Of a stretch of 64,000 bases of DNA, positions 26,879 through 35,147 are shown piece after piece; within the stretch, counting starts at the first letter, position 1; the number at the start of each line of letters is the position of its first letter. The stretch is from Chloroflexota bacterium (lineage in GTDB: Bacteria; Chloroflexota; UBA11872), in NCBI GenBank assembly GCA_022825895.1, contig JAJDVX010000003.1:62001-126000 (forward strand), given 5' to 3'. Below the pieces are notes generated by a model. The model did no database searches. It saw nothing but the letters and a program-made list of their open reading frames with translations, and was not told the origin of the DNA. The translations under genes and the position numbers were made by a program.

Positions 26879-27484
26879 CTACGCAGGCGCAACCCACGAC
26901 TCTGCGAAGGCGAGGAAGGCGCTGGTGATTGGTTGAGAGCCCACTTGGCGTGGGAATACCTCTCCAGCGATCCGCTCGCCGCTGATGGATAGATGCGCGT
27001 CGGACGCCGACATGAGGACTGAAAAGACGTCCATACCGTCTTGTTCGCCGGGTTGCGCCAGCCGCTCCACGTGAAACGGCGTTGCCAGATCGTTCCAGAC
27101 CGCGCGGACGGTCACGTCACCGGCGCTGACGGTCTCGGTCCAGCGGCGCGGAAGTGCGTCGACGAAGGTAAAGCCGCCTGCCGTAACGATCGGCAGGTCC
27201 GTGAGTCCTACCAGGTCCTTATAGAGCGGGCTGCCGCCCAGGTACCAGTCAAGCAACCAGCGGGCCAGAGCGGGATTGTCCGTGTAACAGGCGTTACGCG
27301 GGTCGGCGGCGTTGGGGTCGGCCAGCACGAACACGGCATGGCCGGGGCCGTGCGGGCTGAGCCTGAGGCGAAAGTGATTGACGAGCGCGGCGTCGGGACC
27401 GCCCGGGTGGGTTTGCAGCCGCAGGATGTGGTTCTCGCCGGCAATGAGCACCCGTCCGGGGTTGTTGATGGGGCGCTCAGCCAC
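26879..27484 (-). CDS. Conserved-looking hypothetical protein, 201 residues
   Basis: A soluble protein without signal peptide or membrane helix. It has many aromatic and Gly/Pro turns (LVNHFRLRLSPHG, ARWLLDWYLGG, TVRAVWNDLATPFHVE), which suggests a compact beta-rich fold. I do not recognise the family. Its GTG start overlaps the end of the upstream small membrane protein by eight bases, and that gene in turn overlaps gltB, so all three probably form one transcript. Confidence 0.68.
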   Translation of the reverse strand: MAERPINNPGRVLIAGENHILRLQTHPGGPDAALVNHFRLRLSPHGPGHAVFVLADPNAADPRNACYTDNPALARWLLDWYLGGSPLYKDLVGLTDLPIVTAGGFTFVDALPRRWTETVSAGDVTVRAVWNDLATPFHVERLAQPGEQDGMDVFSVLMSASDAHLSISGERIAGEVFPRQVGSQPITSAFLAFAESWVAPA

Positions 27485-27743
27485 GGCGTCTGCCGGTCGG
27501 GAGGCGAGCCCAGCGGTGAACGGCCCCTGCGAAGAGCAGTGCGAGCGGCATGGCTACTACCGCGCCGGCGGCCATTCCTGCATACGCGCCGCGCATTCCG
27601 CCGTTGAGCGTGGGATCAAACGGCCCGCGCGGGTCGCCGCTTTGCAGACCGATCAGTCCTCCCAGCACGCCGCCCACAATGGCGACGACCGCGATGAGAC
27701 AGATCGAACCTCCGAGGGCGGCCAGGCGCAGGCTGCCCGTCAC
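27477..27743 (-). CDS. Small membrane protein, 88 residues
   Basis: Two predicted transmembrane helices (about 8-33 and 54-75), rich in Gly/Ala, with a short Asp/Pro loop and a basic tail. The GTG start overlaps the gltB stop (GTGA), indicating translational coupling. No family recognised; a role linked to glutamate synthase is only suggested by position. Confidence 0.66.
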   Translation of the reverse strand: MTGSLRLAALGGSICLIAVVAIVGGVLGGLIGLQSGDPRGPFDPTLNGGMRGAYAGMAAGAVVAMPLALLFAGAVHRWARLPTGRRRG

Positions 27744-30700
27744 CTGGACGGGTCTCGGGACCTCGCAGGCGTACGGCGGCGTCCGCCGTGACGGAGGGCT
27801 GCACGGCGGCGGGCTGCCACTGCTCGTCGGGCGCGAGCGGCATCGGCCTTCGGTGGTGCTTCGGTATCAACGACCGGTGGATTGGGAATGACCTGCCAGA
27901 AGTTGGCGACTTCGGACTGCCATGCGTCGAGAATCCGGCGTCCGAGCGCGCTGCTGGTGGCGTCAACGTGCTGCGCGATGAGGCTCCGCAACTCTTCGGC
28001 GGCCTCGGGGGTGGCGATGCGCGCAACGCTGACAAGTTCCGGATTGAAGCGCTTGAGGAACTTATCGCCGCGCTCGTAAATGTAGGCCGTGCCGGCCGAC
28101 ATGCCGGCGGCGAAGTTCTTGCCGGTGGGGCCGAGGACGACCACCGTTCCACCAGTCATGTATTCGCAGCAGTGGTCGCCAACGCCCTCGACTACCGTTT
28201 GCGCCCCGCTATTCCGGACGCCGAAGCGTTCGCCGGCCCGGCCGGCCACAAACAGGCGGCCCGAGGTGGCGCCGTAGAGGACGGTATTGCCCATGATCAC
28301 GTTGTCTTCAGGCGCGAAGGCGGCGCTGTCAGGCGGACGAACGGTGATGACGCCGCCACCGAGCCCTTTACCAACGTAATCGTTGGCCTCGCCAATCAGG
28401 TCCAGGCGCAGGCCACGCGTGACGAAGGCGCCGAAGCTTTGGCCGGCGGTGCCGTGGAAGGTCAGGCGAATGCTCTCGTCCGCAATCCCGTCCTCAAACC
28501 CGGCACGCACAATCGCGCCGCTGAGTTGCGCACCCACGGCGCGGTCAGTGTTGGCAATCGGCAGCTTAAGCGCCAGCGACACGTCTGGAAGCGCGGAAAA
28601 GTCGAGGTCGTCGATGATCTTCGTATCGAGATGAACATCGTGGGGCCGGTCGTTGCGTTCGCGGTGGCGGCGCAGCGGCGACACGCGGGTTTCGTCGGGC
28701 GGGACCAACAGGTCGTGCAGGTCAAGGGCGTCCGCGCGCCCGGCGTCCAGATCGGGATCTGGCTCCAGGTATTGGACCTGGCCGATCAAGTCATTGAAGT
28801 TCGCCACGCCCAGGCTGGCCATGATCTCGCGGACGCCCTGGGCCATGTGCGTGAAGAAACGGACGACGTGTTCCGGTTCGCCGGCGAAACGTTCGCGCAG
28901 GTCGGCGCGCTGGGTAGCCACACCCACGGGGCAGGTATTCAGGTGGCATTGGCGGGCCATGATGCACCCCACGGCCACCGCGGCCACGGTGCCGAAGCCA
29001 AACTCCTCGGCGCCCAGGATCCCCGCGATGACTACGTCCCGGGCCGTCTTCAGGCCCCCGTCGGTCTTGACCAGGATGCGGTCCCGCAGGCCGTTGCGTA
29101 CCAGGACATGCTGGGTCTCGACCAGGCCGATCTCCCACGGCACGCCGGCGTTCTTGATGGAACTGATGGGCGAGGCGCCCGTGCCGCCGTCGTGGCCGCT
29201 GATGAGCACGTAGTCCGCATAGGCCTTGGCGACACCGGCGGCGATGGTCCCGACGCCAGACTCGGCGACGAGCTTTACGCCGACCGCGGCGTTCGGGTTG
29301 GCGTGCTTGAGGTCGTAGATCAGCTGCGCCAGGTCCTCAATGCTGTAAATGTCGTGGTGCGGCGGCGGCGAAATAAGTGGAATGCCCGGAATCGTGTGCC
29401 GCAGGCTGGCGATGTACGGCGACACCTTGAGTGCCGGCAGTTGCCCGCCTTCGCCGGGCTTCGAGCCCTGGGCCATCTTGATTTCCAGTTGGTCGGCCTT
29501 GGAGAGGTATAGCGGCGTGACGCCAAAACGGCCCGAGGCAACCTGCTTGATGCGGCTGTCGGGTTCTTGGCCGTTTTCGTCGGGGGCGTACCAGGTCCGG
29601 TCCTCGCCGCCCTCGCCGGTATTGCTGCGTGCGCCGATGCTGTTCATGGCCTTGCTCAGGGTGCTATGAGCTTCGGGGCTCAGGGCGCCGACGGACATGG
29701 CGGTCGTGGTGAAGCGTCGCACGATGGTTTCAATCGGTTCGACGTCGTCGACTGGGATCGGATCGCCCCGGGGAACGAATCGGAGCAGGTCGCGGATGGC
29801 GTAGGGGTCGCGGTCGTTGACCACGCTGTCGTAGGCGTCGAAGTCCTCGCGATCACCGGTTCGGATTGCGCGGTGCATGGCCTTGACGAAGCCCGGGTTG
29901 GCGGCGTGGAACTCGCCGTTGCGCCGGTAGCGCGCCCAGCCGATGTCGGTCGGCTGCGGCGGGGCCTCGGGCTCGAACGCCTCGGTGTGCCGTGCCAGGA
30001 CATCGGCCGCCAATTCCTCGAACCCGATGCCGCCCACCCGTGACGGCGTTCCGGGAAAGCAACGGTCAATGACCTGATCGGCCAGGCCGACGGCCTCAAA
30101 GACCTGCGCGCCCTGGTAGCTGCTGAGGGTTGAGATGCCCATCTTGGAGAGCACCTTGCGCACGCCGTCCTCGGCAATGCGCAGATAGGTCTGGCCAAGG
30201 TTCTCAGACCCGTTGGTTGCGACTGGTTCCATGCTGTTGACGGTGGCCAGCGCCAGATACGGACTGACCGCGCCCGCGCCATAGCCGATCAGGGCGCACA
30301 AGTGATGCACATCCCAGGCCTGCGCGGTATGCACCACGATGCCGGCGTGCAGACGACGCCCGGACTCAATCAGGGCAAAGTGCAGCGCGCCCACCGCCAG
30401 CGCAATCGGAATCGCCGCCCTGGTCCGATCCATGCCGCGGTCGCTGACGATCAGGATGCGCGCTCCGTCGTCGATAGCGCTCAGCGCCTGCCTGACCAGT
30501 TCGTCCAGCGCCAGTTCCAGCCCGGCCGGTCCACCGGCCACCGGGAACAGGGCGTCGAGCCAGGCCGTGGCGAAGTCGCGATCGTCCAGCTTGTCGATTC
30601 GCCGCAGGTCGTCGTCGCTCAGCAGCGGCGAGTCCAGGTGCAGCAGGTGCGCGGCCTCGGGCGTCGGCACCAGGAAGGTACCGCGCTTGCCGAGGCGGGT

Positions 30701-32314
30701 CATGAGCGACATCACCAGCTTCTCGCGCAGCGGATCGATAGGCGGGTTGGTGACTTGCGCGAACCGTTGTCGCAAGTAGCTGAAGACGGACGGCTGGAAT
30801 CGCGACATAACGGCGAGGGGCGCATCGTTGCCCATGGAGAAGACCGGGTCCATGGCCTGGAGGGCCATGGGTTCGAGGATGTGCGTCAGATCCTCGCGGG
30901 TGAAACCCAACGCCCGTTGCCAGCGCTGCACCTCGGGCCCGGCCAGCCCCTTCTCGTTCCCGTCCAGATCAACGCTGAGCGATCGATCGATTGTGACGCG
31001 CTGATCGTGAAACCATTCGCCATACGGCTTGTTCTCGACAAACTCGCGCTTGGCGGCATAGTCGGTGAGCAGGCGGCCGGTTTCCAGATCGACCGCGATC
31101 ATCCGCCCTGGGCCGAGTCGGCCCTTGGAGATGATGTGCGCGTCGTCAATGTCGATCACACCGACTTCCGACGCCATGAGCACCATGTCGTCGTCAGTGA
31201 CGATATAGCGCGCAGGTCGCAGGCCGTTGCGATCCAACGCGCCGCACACCCAGCGCCCGTCGGTAAACGCCAGGGCTGCGGGGCCGTCCCACGGCTCCAT
31301 CAGGCAGGCGTGATAGGCGTAGAAATCCTGCAACTCCGCCGGCATCTCCCGCGCGTCGCGCCAGGCCTCCGGCACCAGCATCATGGCGCTGTGCACCAGG
31401 TTGCGTCCGGAGTGGGTAAGCAACTCGAGCACCTGGTCCAGGCTGCACGAGTCCGACATGGCGGATCCAACGCGGTCCGTCATGGGCCGAAGGACGGCCG
31501 TGTCCGCCCCGAAGAGGGGATGCTCCAGCCCGCCCTCGCGAGCGAACATCCAGTTGCGGTTGCCGTCCAGCGTGTTGATTTCGCCGTTGTGCGCCAGCAT
31601 CCGGAAGGGCTGCGCCAACTGCCAGGTCGGGCTGGTGTTGGTGCTGTAGCGCTGGTGGAATACCGCCACCGCCGTGCGGTAGCGGGGGTCGCTGAGGTCC
31701 GTGAAGAAGTGGCCCACTTCGGTTCCGACGATCAGGCCTTTGTAGACGATCGTGCGAGATGAGAGTGAGACCACGTAATGTGCATCCAGCGACTCAGCGC
31801 GCAGACGACTCTCCAACTCCTTGCGAGCCAGGTACAACCGCTGTTCGGCGGGCAGCAGCTCGCTCGCATCCTGGTTATCGACAAGCAATAGATGCTTGAT
31901 GTCCGGCATTGACAGACCGCCGGCCGTGCCCAGCACGTCGCGGTCCAGCGGCACATCGCGCCAGCCAGCCACGCTGAAGCCGCGACGCGCGCAGATGGCT
32001 TCGGCCAGTACCTGGACCCGATGCGTGCCGCGCGGGTCATGCCGATCCAGGAAGAAGACTCCCACGGCCATCCGCGCCGGCTCGACGCTGGGCCAGCCCA
32101 CGTCTGCGTAGACGCTCGCGAGCAGTTCGCGGGGAAGCTGGGTGAGAAGGCCGGCGCCGTCTCCGGTACGTGCGTCGGCCGCAATTGCGCCTCGGTGCGT
32201 CAGCGACGCGACGGCCTCGAGGGCCCGCTCCACGATCTTGTGCGAGCGGCGTCCCTGGATGTCGGCCACGAAGCCCACGCCGCACGAGTCGTGCTCATAG
32301 CGCGGGTCGTACAT
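27740..32314 (-). CDS. gltB: Glutamate synthase large subunit GltB
   Basis: Transfers the amide of glutamine to 2-oxoglutarate, giving two glutamates. I start it at ATG 32314 so that a ten-residue propeptide (MYDPRYEHDS) precedes Cys11, the nucleophile of the class-II glutaminase domain (CGVGF). The 1524 residues then cover the central domain, the FMN-binding synthase domain (GHDGGTGASP, VKTDGGL), the three-Cys iron-sulfur motif in CIMARQCHLNTCPVG, and the GXGXG beta-helix. The final 35 residues form an Arg/Ala-rich tail not typical of the family. No small subunit gltD is adjacent, so electrons come from a distant partner or a ferredoxin. Confidence 0.97.
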   Translation of the reverse strand: MYDPRYEHDSCGVGFVADIQGRRSHKIVERALEAVASLTHRGAIAADARTGDGAGLLTQLPRELLASVYADVGWPSVEPARMAVGVFFLDRHDPRGTHRVQVLAEAICARRGFSVAGWRDVPLDRDVLGTAGGLSMPDIKHLLLVDNQDASELLPAEQRLYLARKELESRLRAESLDAHYVVSLSSRTIVYKGLIVGTEVGHFFTDLSDPRYRTAVAVFHQRYSTNTSPTWQLAQPFRMLAHNGEINTLDGNRNWMFAREGGLEHPLFGADTAVLRPMTDRVGSAMSDSCSLDQVLELLTHSGRNLVHSAMMLVPEAWRDAREMPAELQDFYAYHACLMEPWDGPAALAFTDGRWVCGALDRNGLRPARYIVTDDDMVLMASEVGVIDIDDAHIISKGRLGPGRMIAVDLETGRLLTDYAAKREFVENKPYGEWFHDQRVTIDRSLSVDLDGNEKGLAGPEVQRWQRALGFTREDLTHILEPMALQAMDPVFSMGNDAPLAVMSRFQPSVFSYLRQRFAQVTNPPIDPLREKLVMSLMTRLGKRGTFLVPTPEAAHLLHLDSPLLSDDDLRRIDKLDDRDFATAWLDALFPVAGGPAGLELALDELVRQALSAIDDGARILIVSDRGMDRTRAAIPIALAVGALHFALIESGRRLHAGIVVHTAQAWDVHHLCALIGYGAGAVSPYLALATVNSMEPVATNGSENLGQTYLRIAEDGVRKVLSKMGISTLSSYQGAQVFEAVGLADQVIDRCFPGTPSRVGGIGFEELAADVLARHTEAFEPEAPPQPTDIGWARYRRNGEFHAANPGFVKAMHRAIRTGDREDFDAYDSVVNDRDPYAIRDLLRFVPRGDPIPVDDVEPIETIVRRFTTTAMSVGALSPEAHSTLSKAMNSIGARSNTGEGGEDRTWYAPDENGQEPDSRIKQVASGRFGVTPLYLSKADQLEIKMAQGSKPGEGGQLPALKVSPYIASLRHTIPGIPLISPPPHHDIYSIEDLAQLIYDLKHANPNAAVGVKLVAESGVGTIAAGVAKAYADYVLISGHDGGTGASPISSIKNAGVPWEIGLVETQHVLVRNGLRDRILVKTDGGLKTARDVVIAGILGAEEFGFGTVAAVAVGCIMARQCHLNTCPVGVATQRADLRERFAGEPEHVVRFFTHMAQGVREIMASLGVANFNDLIGQVQYLEPDPDLDAGRADALDLHDLLVPPDETRVSPLRRHRERNDRPHDVHLDTKIIDDLDFSALPDVSLALKLPIANTDRAVGAQLSGAIVRAGFEDGIADESIRLTFHGTAGQSFGAFVTRGLRLDLIGEANDYVGKGLGGGVITVRPPDSAAFAPEDNVIMGNTVLYGATSGRLFVAGRAGERFGVRNSGAQTVVEGVGDHCCEYMTGGTVVVLGPTGKNFAAGMSAGTAYIYERGDKFLKRFNPELVSVARIATPEAAEELRSLIAQHVDATSSALGRRILDAWQSEVANFWQVIPNPPVVDTEAPPKADAARARRAVAARRRAALRHGGRRRTPARSRDPSR

Positions 32315-32643
32315 GGGGGCCAAGGCAGGAATCCTCTCGATCGGGCAGTCGGTGAGGCGTCTAGCGCGTAGCCGCGAGGTTGGTGATGGATGAAGGTGCG
32401 GCGCGCCCAAGCCCGGCGTGGCGGGTCATCCGTCGATGGGTATTCATCGGCCTTCTGGGCGTTGCAACTCTCAAGCAGCGGCCGACCCGACGGAACTCAC
32501 CGTGCGAACGGTATGCGCCGCCGAGGCCAGCGTCATGCGGGTTCCGCATAGGGTAGCGCATGGAGGCATCCCGTGGGCCGACCAGCCGTCGATTCCAGCA
32601 GGCCCGATGCTACGATCAGGTGATGCGCGCCTGACCTTGTGCC
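32315..32643. other. 329-base divergent intergenic region upstream of gltB
   Basis: No gene with a believable start was seen. The region must carry the gltB promoter and that of the plus-strand membrane protein; TACGAT near 32620 is a weak -10 candidate for the latter. The sequence stays GC-rich, and no repeat or recognisable RNA structure was seen. Confidence 0.45.
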
Positions 32644-32982
32644 ATGTTCCGCGTGCTTCTGTTTGGGATGCTGGTCGCGACCATCCCGTTCCTGATCTAC
32701 AGCGGGATGCGGCGCCGGCTGGCGTATGCCATCTCGGTCACGGCCACGATATACCTGATCGTGATCGGACTGCGGGTGCTGACCGGGTTCTGGTGGTTCC
32801 GGGAGGAGTTGCAGAACACAATCGGCGCCATTGGAATCATCGTGTTAATCGCTTCGGCCATTTATATGGCGATGCGGCACTATGGCGAACGCGCAGTGCG
32901 ACGAAAGCTGGCCGAGCGCGCCGAGTCGCCAGACGCGCATCGGAGCCTGATCGATAATGTCCGGCGCTCGCTTCGCGAATAG
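32644..32982 (+). CDS. Small integral membrane protein, 112 residues
   Basis: Three predicted transmembrane helices (about 3-20, 28-48 and 60-78) followed by a basic cytoplasmic tail (ERAVRRKLAERAES). No family recognised. It is followed after 21 bases by a small soluble protein and then an SDR gene on the same strand, so the three probably form one operon. Confidence 0.7.
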   Translation: MFRVLLFGMLVATIPFLIYSGMRRRLAYAISVTATIYLIVIGLRVLTGFWWFREELQNTIGAIGIIVLIASAIYMAMRHYGERAVRRKLAERAESPDAHRSLIDNVRRSLRE

Positions 32983-33003
32983 CCGACGTCCAGGGAGCAG
33001 CTT

Positions 33004-33237
33004 GTGGCCTTCACCATCAACGAAACCCCCGTGCACTGGGACGGCGTGGCGCCGCCCGCCCGCATGCCCCCGTGGCAGGAAGTGGTCTGGATTGGGATTC
33101 CCGGCTATTCCCGTCGCCTCTGGTTCATCTCCAAAACCGGCATGAGTTGGCAGCAGCGCCAGCGCGAGGAGATTATTCGCAAGGGGCGCGAATTGCTCAT
33201 GCGCGAGCGTGCGGCAGGCGGCGACGCCGCGACCTGA
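33004..33237 (+). CDS. Hypothetical protein, 77 residues
   Basis: A small Trp- and Arg-rich soluble protein (VVWIGIPGYSRRLW, then a charged helix QRQREEIIRKGRELL). The GTG start has a GGGAGC site six bases upstream. It is tightly packed between the membrane protein and the SDR gene, which supports it being real. No known family. Confidence 0.62.
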   Translation: MAFTINETPVHWDGVAPPARMPPWQEVVWIGIPGYSRRLWFISKTGMSWQQRQREEIIRKGRELLMRERAAGGDAAT

Positions 33238-33249
33238 TCCGGTCCGGCC

Positions 33250-34029
33250 GTGAATCTCCAGCTTGAAGGACTGGCGGCGGCCGTCACGGGCGGCAGCGAA
33301 GGCGTAGGCCGCGCCATCGCGGAAGTTCTAGCCCGCGAGGGCTGCGATGTCGCCCTCGCCGCCAGACGGCGCGCCGTCCTGGAGGACGCGGCGCACGACA
33401 TTGCGCAGGAGAGCGGTCGGCGCGTTCTCCCGATCCAGGCTGACCTGAGCCGGGCGGACGACGCCCGGACCTTCGTGGCCACGGCCGCACGCAGCCTGGG
33501 GCGACTCGACATCCTGGTAAACAACGCGGGCGGGCCGGGCGCCCACCGATTTGACGGCGCCAGCGACGAGATCTGGCAGGCCGACCTGGACGTGAAGCTG
33601 TTCGGCGCGATTCGGTGCTCGCGGGCGGCGCTGCCCTATCTGCGGCGTGCCGGCGGGTCCATCGTCAACATCACGTCCACCGGCGGCCGTGAGCCGTCGC
33701 AAGCGTCGGTTCCCACGTCCGTCACTCGCGCCGCCGGCATTGCGCTGACCAAGGCCATGTCCAAGGAATACGCGGATGCCGGGGTTCGCGTAAACACCGT
33801 CATGCTCGGGTCGATCCGCAGCGCGCAGTGGGAACGTCGCTGGGAAGCTACCGGGCGTCACGGCACGCTTGAGGACTTTTACGACCGCGCCGGGGTGGCG
33901 ATCCCGCTCGGCCGAATTGGGCGGCCCGAGGAGGTGGGGGACCTGGTGGCCTTCCTGGTGTCGTCGCGGGCGGCGTATATCACCGGGGCGGCTATTGCGC
34001 TTGACGGCGGCCTGAGCAACACGATCTAG
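33250..34029 (+). CDS. SDR-family oxidoreductase with atypical active site
   Basis: A Rossmann-fold short-chain dehydrogenase of 259 residues with TGGSEGVG at 13-20 for NAD(P), NNAG at 91-94, the catalytic-type Ser143 in NITSTGG, and a normal carboxy end (YITGAAIALDGGL). The YxxxK catalytic pair is not found: the aligned segment PTSVTRAAGIALTKA places Thr156 and Arg160 at the Tyr and Lys positions. Divergent SDRs with a changed Tyr/Lys pair are known, so it may act on an unusual substrate or only bind ligand. It is the third gene of a small operon. Confidence 0.9.
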   Translation: MNLQLEGLAAAVTGGSEGVGRAIAEVLAREGCDVALAARRRAVLEDAAHDIAQESGRRVLPIQADLSRADDARTFVATAARSLGRLDILVNNAGGPGAHRFDGASDEIWQADLDVKLFGAIRCSRAALPYLRRAGGSIVNITSTGGREPSQASVPTSVTRAAGIALTKAMSKEYADAGVRVNTVMLGSIRSAQWERRWEATGRHGTLEDFYDRAGVAIPLGRIGRPEEVGDLVAFLVSSRAAYITGAAIALDGGLSNTI

Positions 34030-34085
34030 TCCGCGCGCCGGCGCCTCCCGGCGGCAACGTCGCGGACGGCAAGTGCGTGCCGCGC

Positions 34086-35042
34086 CTAGAACCCCTTGGC
34101 CAGGTCCACCACGTTGTTCAGCGGGTCGCCGCGTAGATACCGGCGCAGGTTGTCCGTCACGAATGGAACCACTCGCTCGCCGCGACGCGGCGACGCGCCG
34201 GCCATGTGGGGCGTCATGAGAACGTTTGGCAGGTCCCAGACTTCGCTGTCAGGCGGATGCGGCTCCTGTTCCACCACGTCAAGTCCAACGCCTCGCAAAC
34301 GGCCCGCACGCACGGTCCGGATGAGGGCCGCCGTGTCGACACACGGGCCGCGGGCCACGTTGATGAGATACGCGTCGTCAGGCAGTGCATCAAACACGGC
34401 TTGGTTAACGATGTGATGCGTCTGCGGGGTGTAAGGACAGCACAGCGTGAGGACATCGGTCTCCGGGAGCAGATCGAGCAAGTCCGACACCGGGTGAAGC
34501 GACTGGAGGGCGTCGTCCGGCTCGCCGACAACCAGGTCGGCTCCTCGGACCTGCATCTCAAGGGCGTGATAGCGACTGGCGACCGCCCGGCCAATGCCGC
34601 CCACGCCCACGATCAGCGCCCGCTTCCCGGCTACCTCGTCGTAGTCGTAGCTGTTGTCCCAGCGATGCTCGGCCTGCCGCAGGGCGGAGTAGTGAATGCC
34701 GCGGGTCAAAGCCGTCAACAACGCCACCGCCGATTCGGCCACGTGCGACGCCAGCAAGGCCCGCGCGTTGGTGACGAGGAGATGACCGTAACGGTCGGCG
34801 CCCAGCGCGGCGAGGGAGTCGATCCCGGCGCTGGCCACCTGCAGCCACTTCAGGGATGCACCGGCGTCCAGCACCTCGGGCTCCACCGCCGCGCCAAGCA
34901 CCACCAACACTTCGGCGTCCCGAATCTCGGCGACCGCGGTCGTGACGTCGGAGGCAAATGCGAAGTCGTGGTCCGGGAATATCGCCGGCATCTCGGCCCA
35001 CTCGTCCGCCCAGTGGCTGGGCATGTAAATGAGGATTTTCAT
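34086..35042 (-). CDS. D-2-hydroxyacid dehydrogenase, NAD-dependent
   Basis: Reduces 2-keto acids such as glyoxylate or hydroxypyruvate to D-2-hydroxyacids, or the reverse. The 318-residue protein has the NAD-binding GVGGIG at 146-151 and the catalytic Arg231 (INVARG), Glu260 (EQEPH) and His279 (TPHMAG). The short catalytic domain (MKILIYMPSHWADEW) resembles the GhrA/phosphoglycerate-dehydrogenase-like group. It stands alone, convergent with the SDR gene and divergent from the LonB gene. Confidence 0.93.
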   Translation of the reverse strand: MKILIYMPSHWADEWAEMPAIFPDHDFAFASDVTTAVAEIRDAEVLVVLGAAVEPEVLDAGASLKWLQVASAGIDSLAALGADRYGHLLVTNARALLASHVAESAVALLTALTRGIHYSALRQAEHRWDNSYDYDEVAGKRALIVGVGGIGRAVASRYHALEMQVRGADLVVGEPDDALQSLHPVSDLLDLLPETDVLTLCCPYTPQTHHIVNQAVFDALPDDAYLINVARGPCVDTAALIRTVRAGRLRGVGLDVVEQEPHPPDSEVWDLPNVLMTPHMAGASPRRGERVVPFVTDNLRRYLRGDPLNNVVDLAKGF

Positions 35043-35088
35043 TCGGTGAGACCCTGATTCGGGCGTCAGCAGTGTAGAGATTTCGCCG

Positions 35089-35117
35089 GATTTACGGGCC
35101 GGCGTCGCTGCTACACT
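35089..35117 (+). promoter_or_regulatory. Weak candidate promoter of the LonB-like gene
   Basis: GATTTA at 35089-35094 and TACACT at 35112-35117 are 17 bases apart, about 30 bases before the GTG start. The -35 box is a poor match, so confidence is low. Confidence 0.3.
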
Positions 35118-35147
35118 TCGCGCGCTTGCCGCCCGGAGGGCTGGAGC

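Noticed and set aside
26867-26883. Short inverted repeat (CGTAGA, five-base loop, TCTACG) between convergent genes, considered as a terminator
   Set aside because: Only six base pairs, it overlaps a stop codon, and no T tract follows in either direction.
27788-31762. Two long plus-strand frames (574 and 486 codons) opposite gltB
   Set aside because: Antisense shadows of the codon pattern of gltB; no domain, signal or ribosome site.
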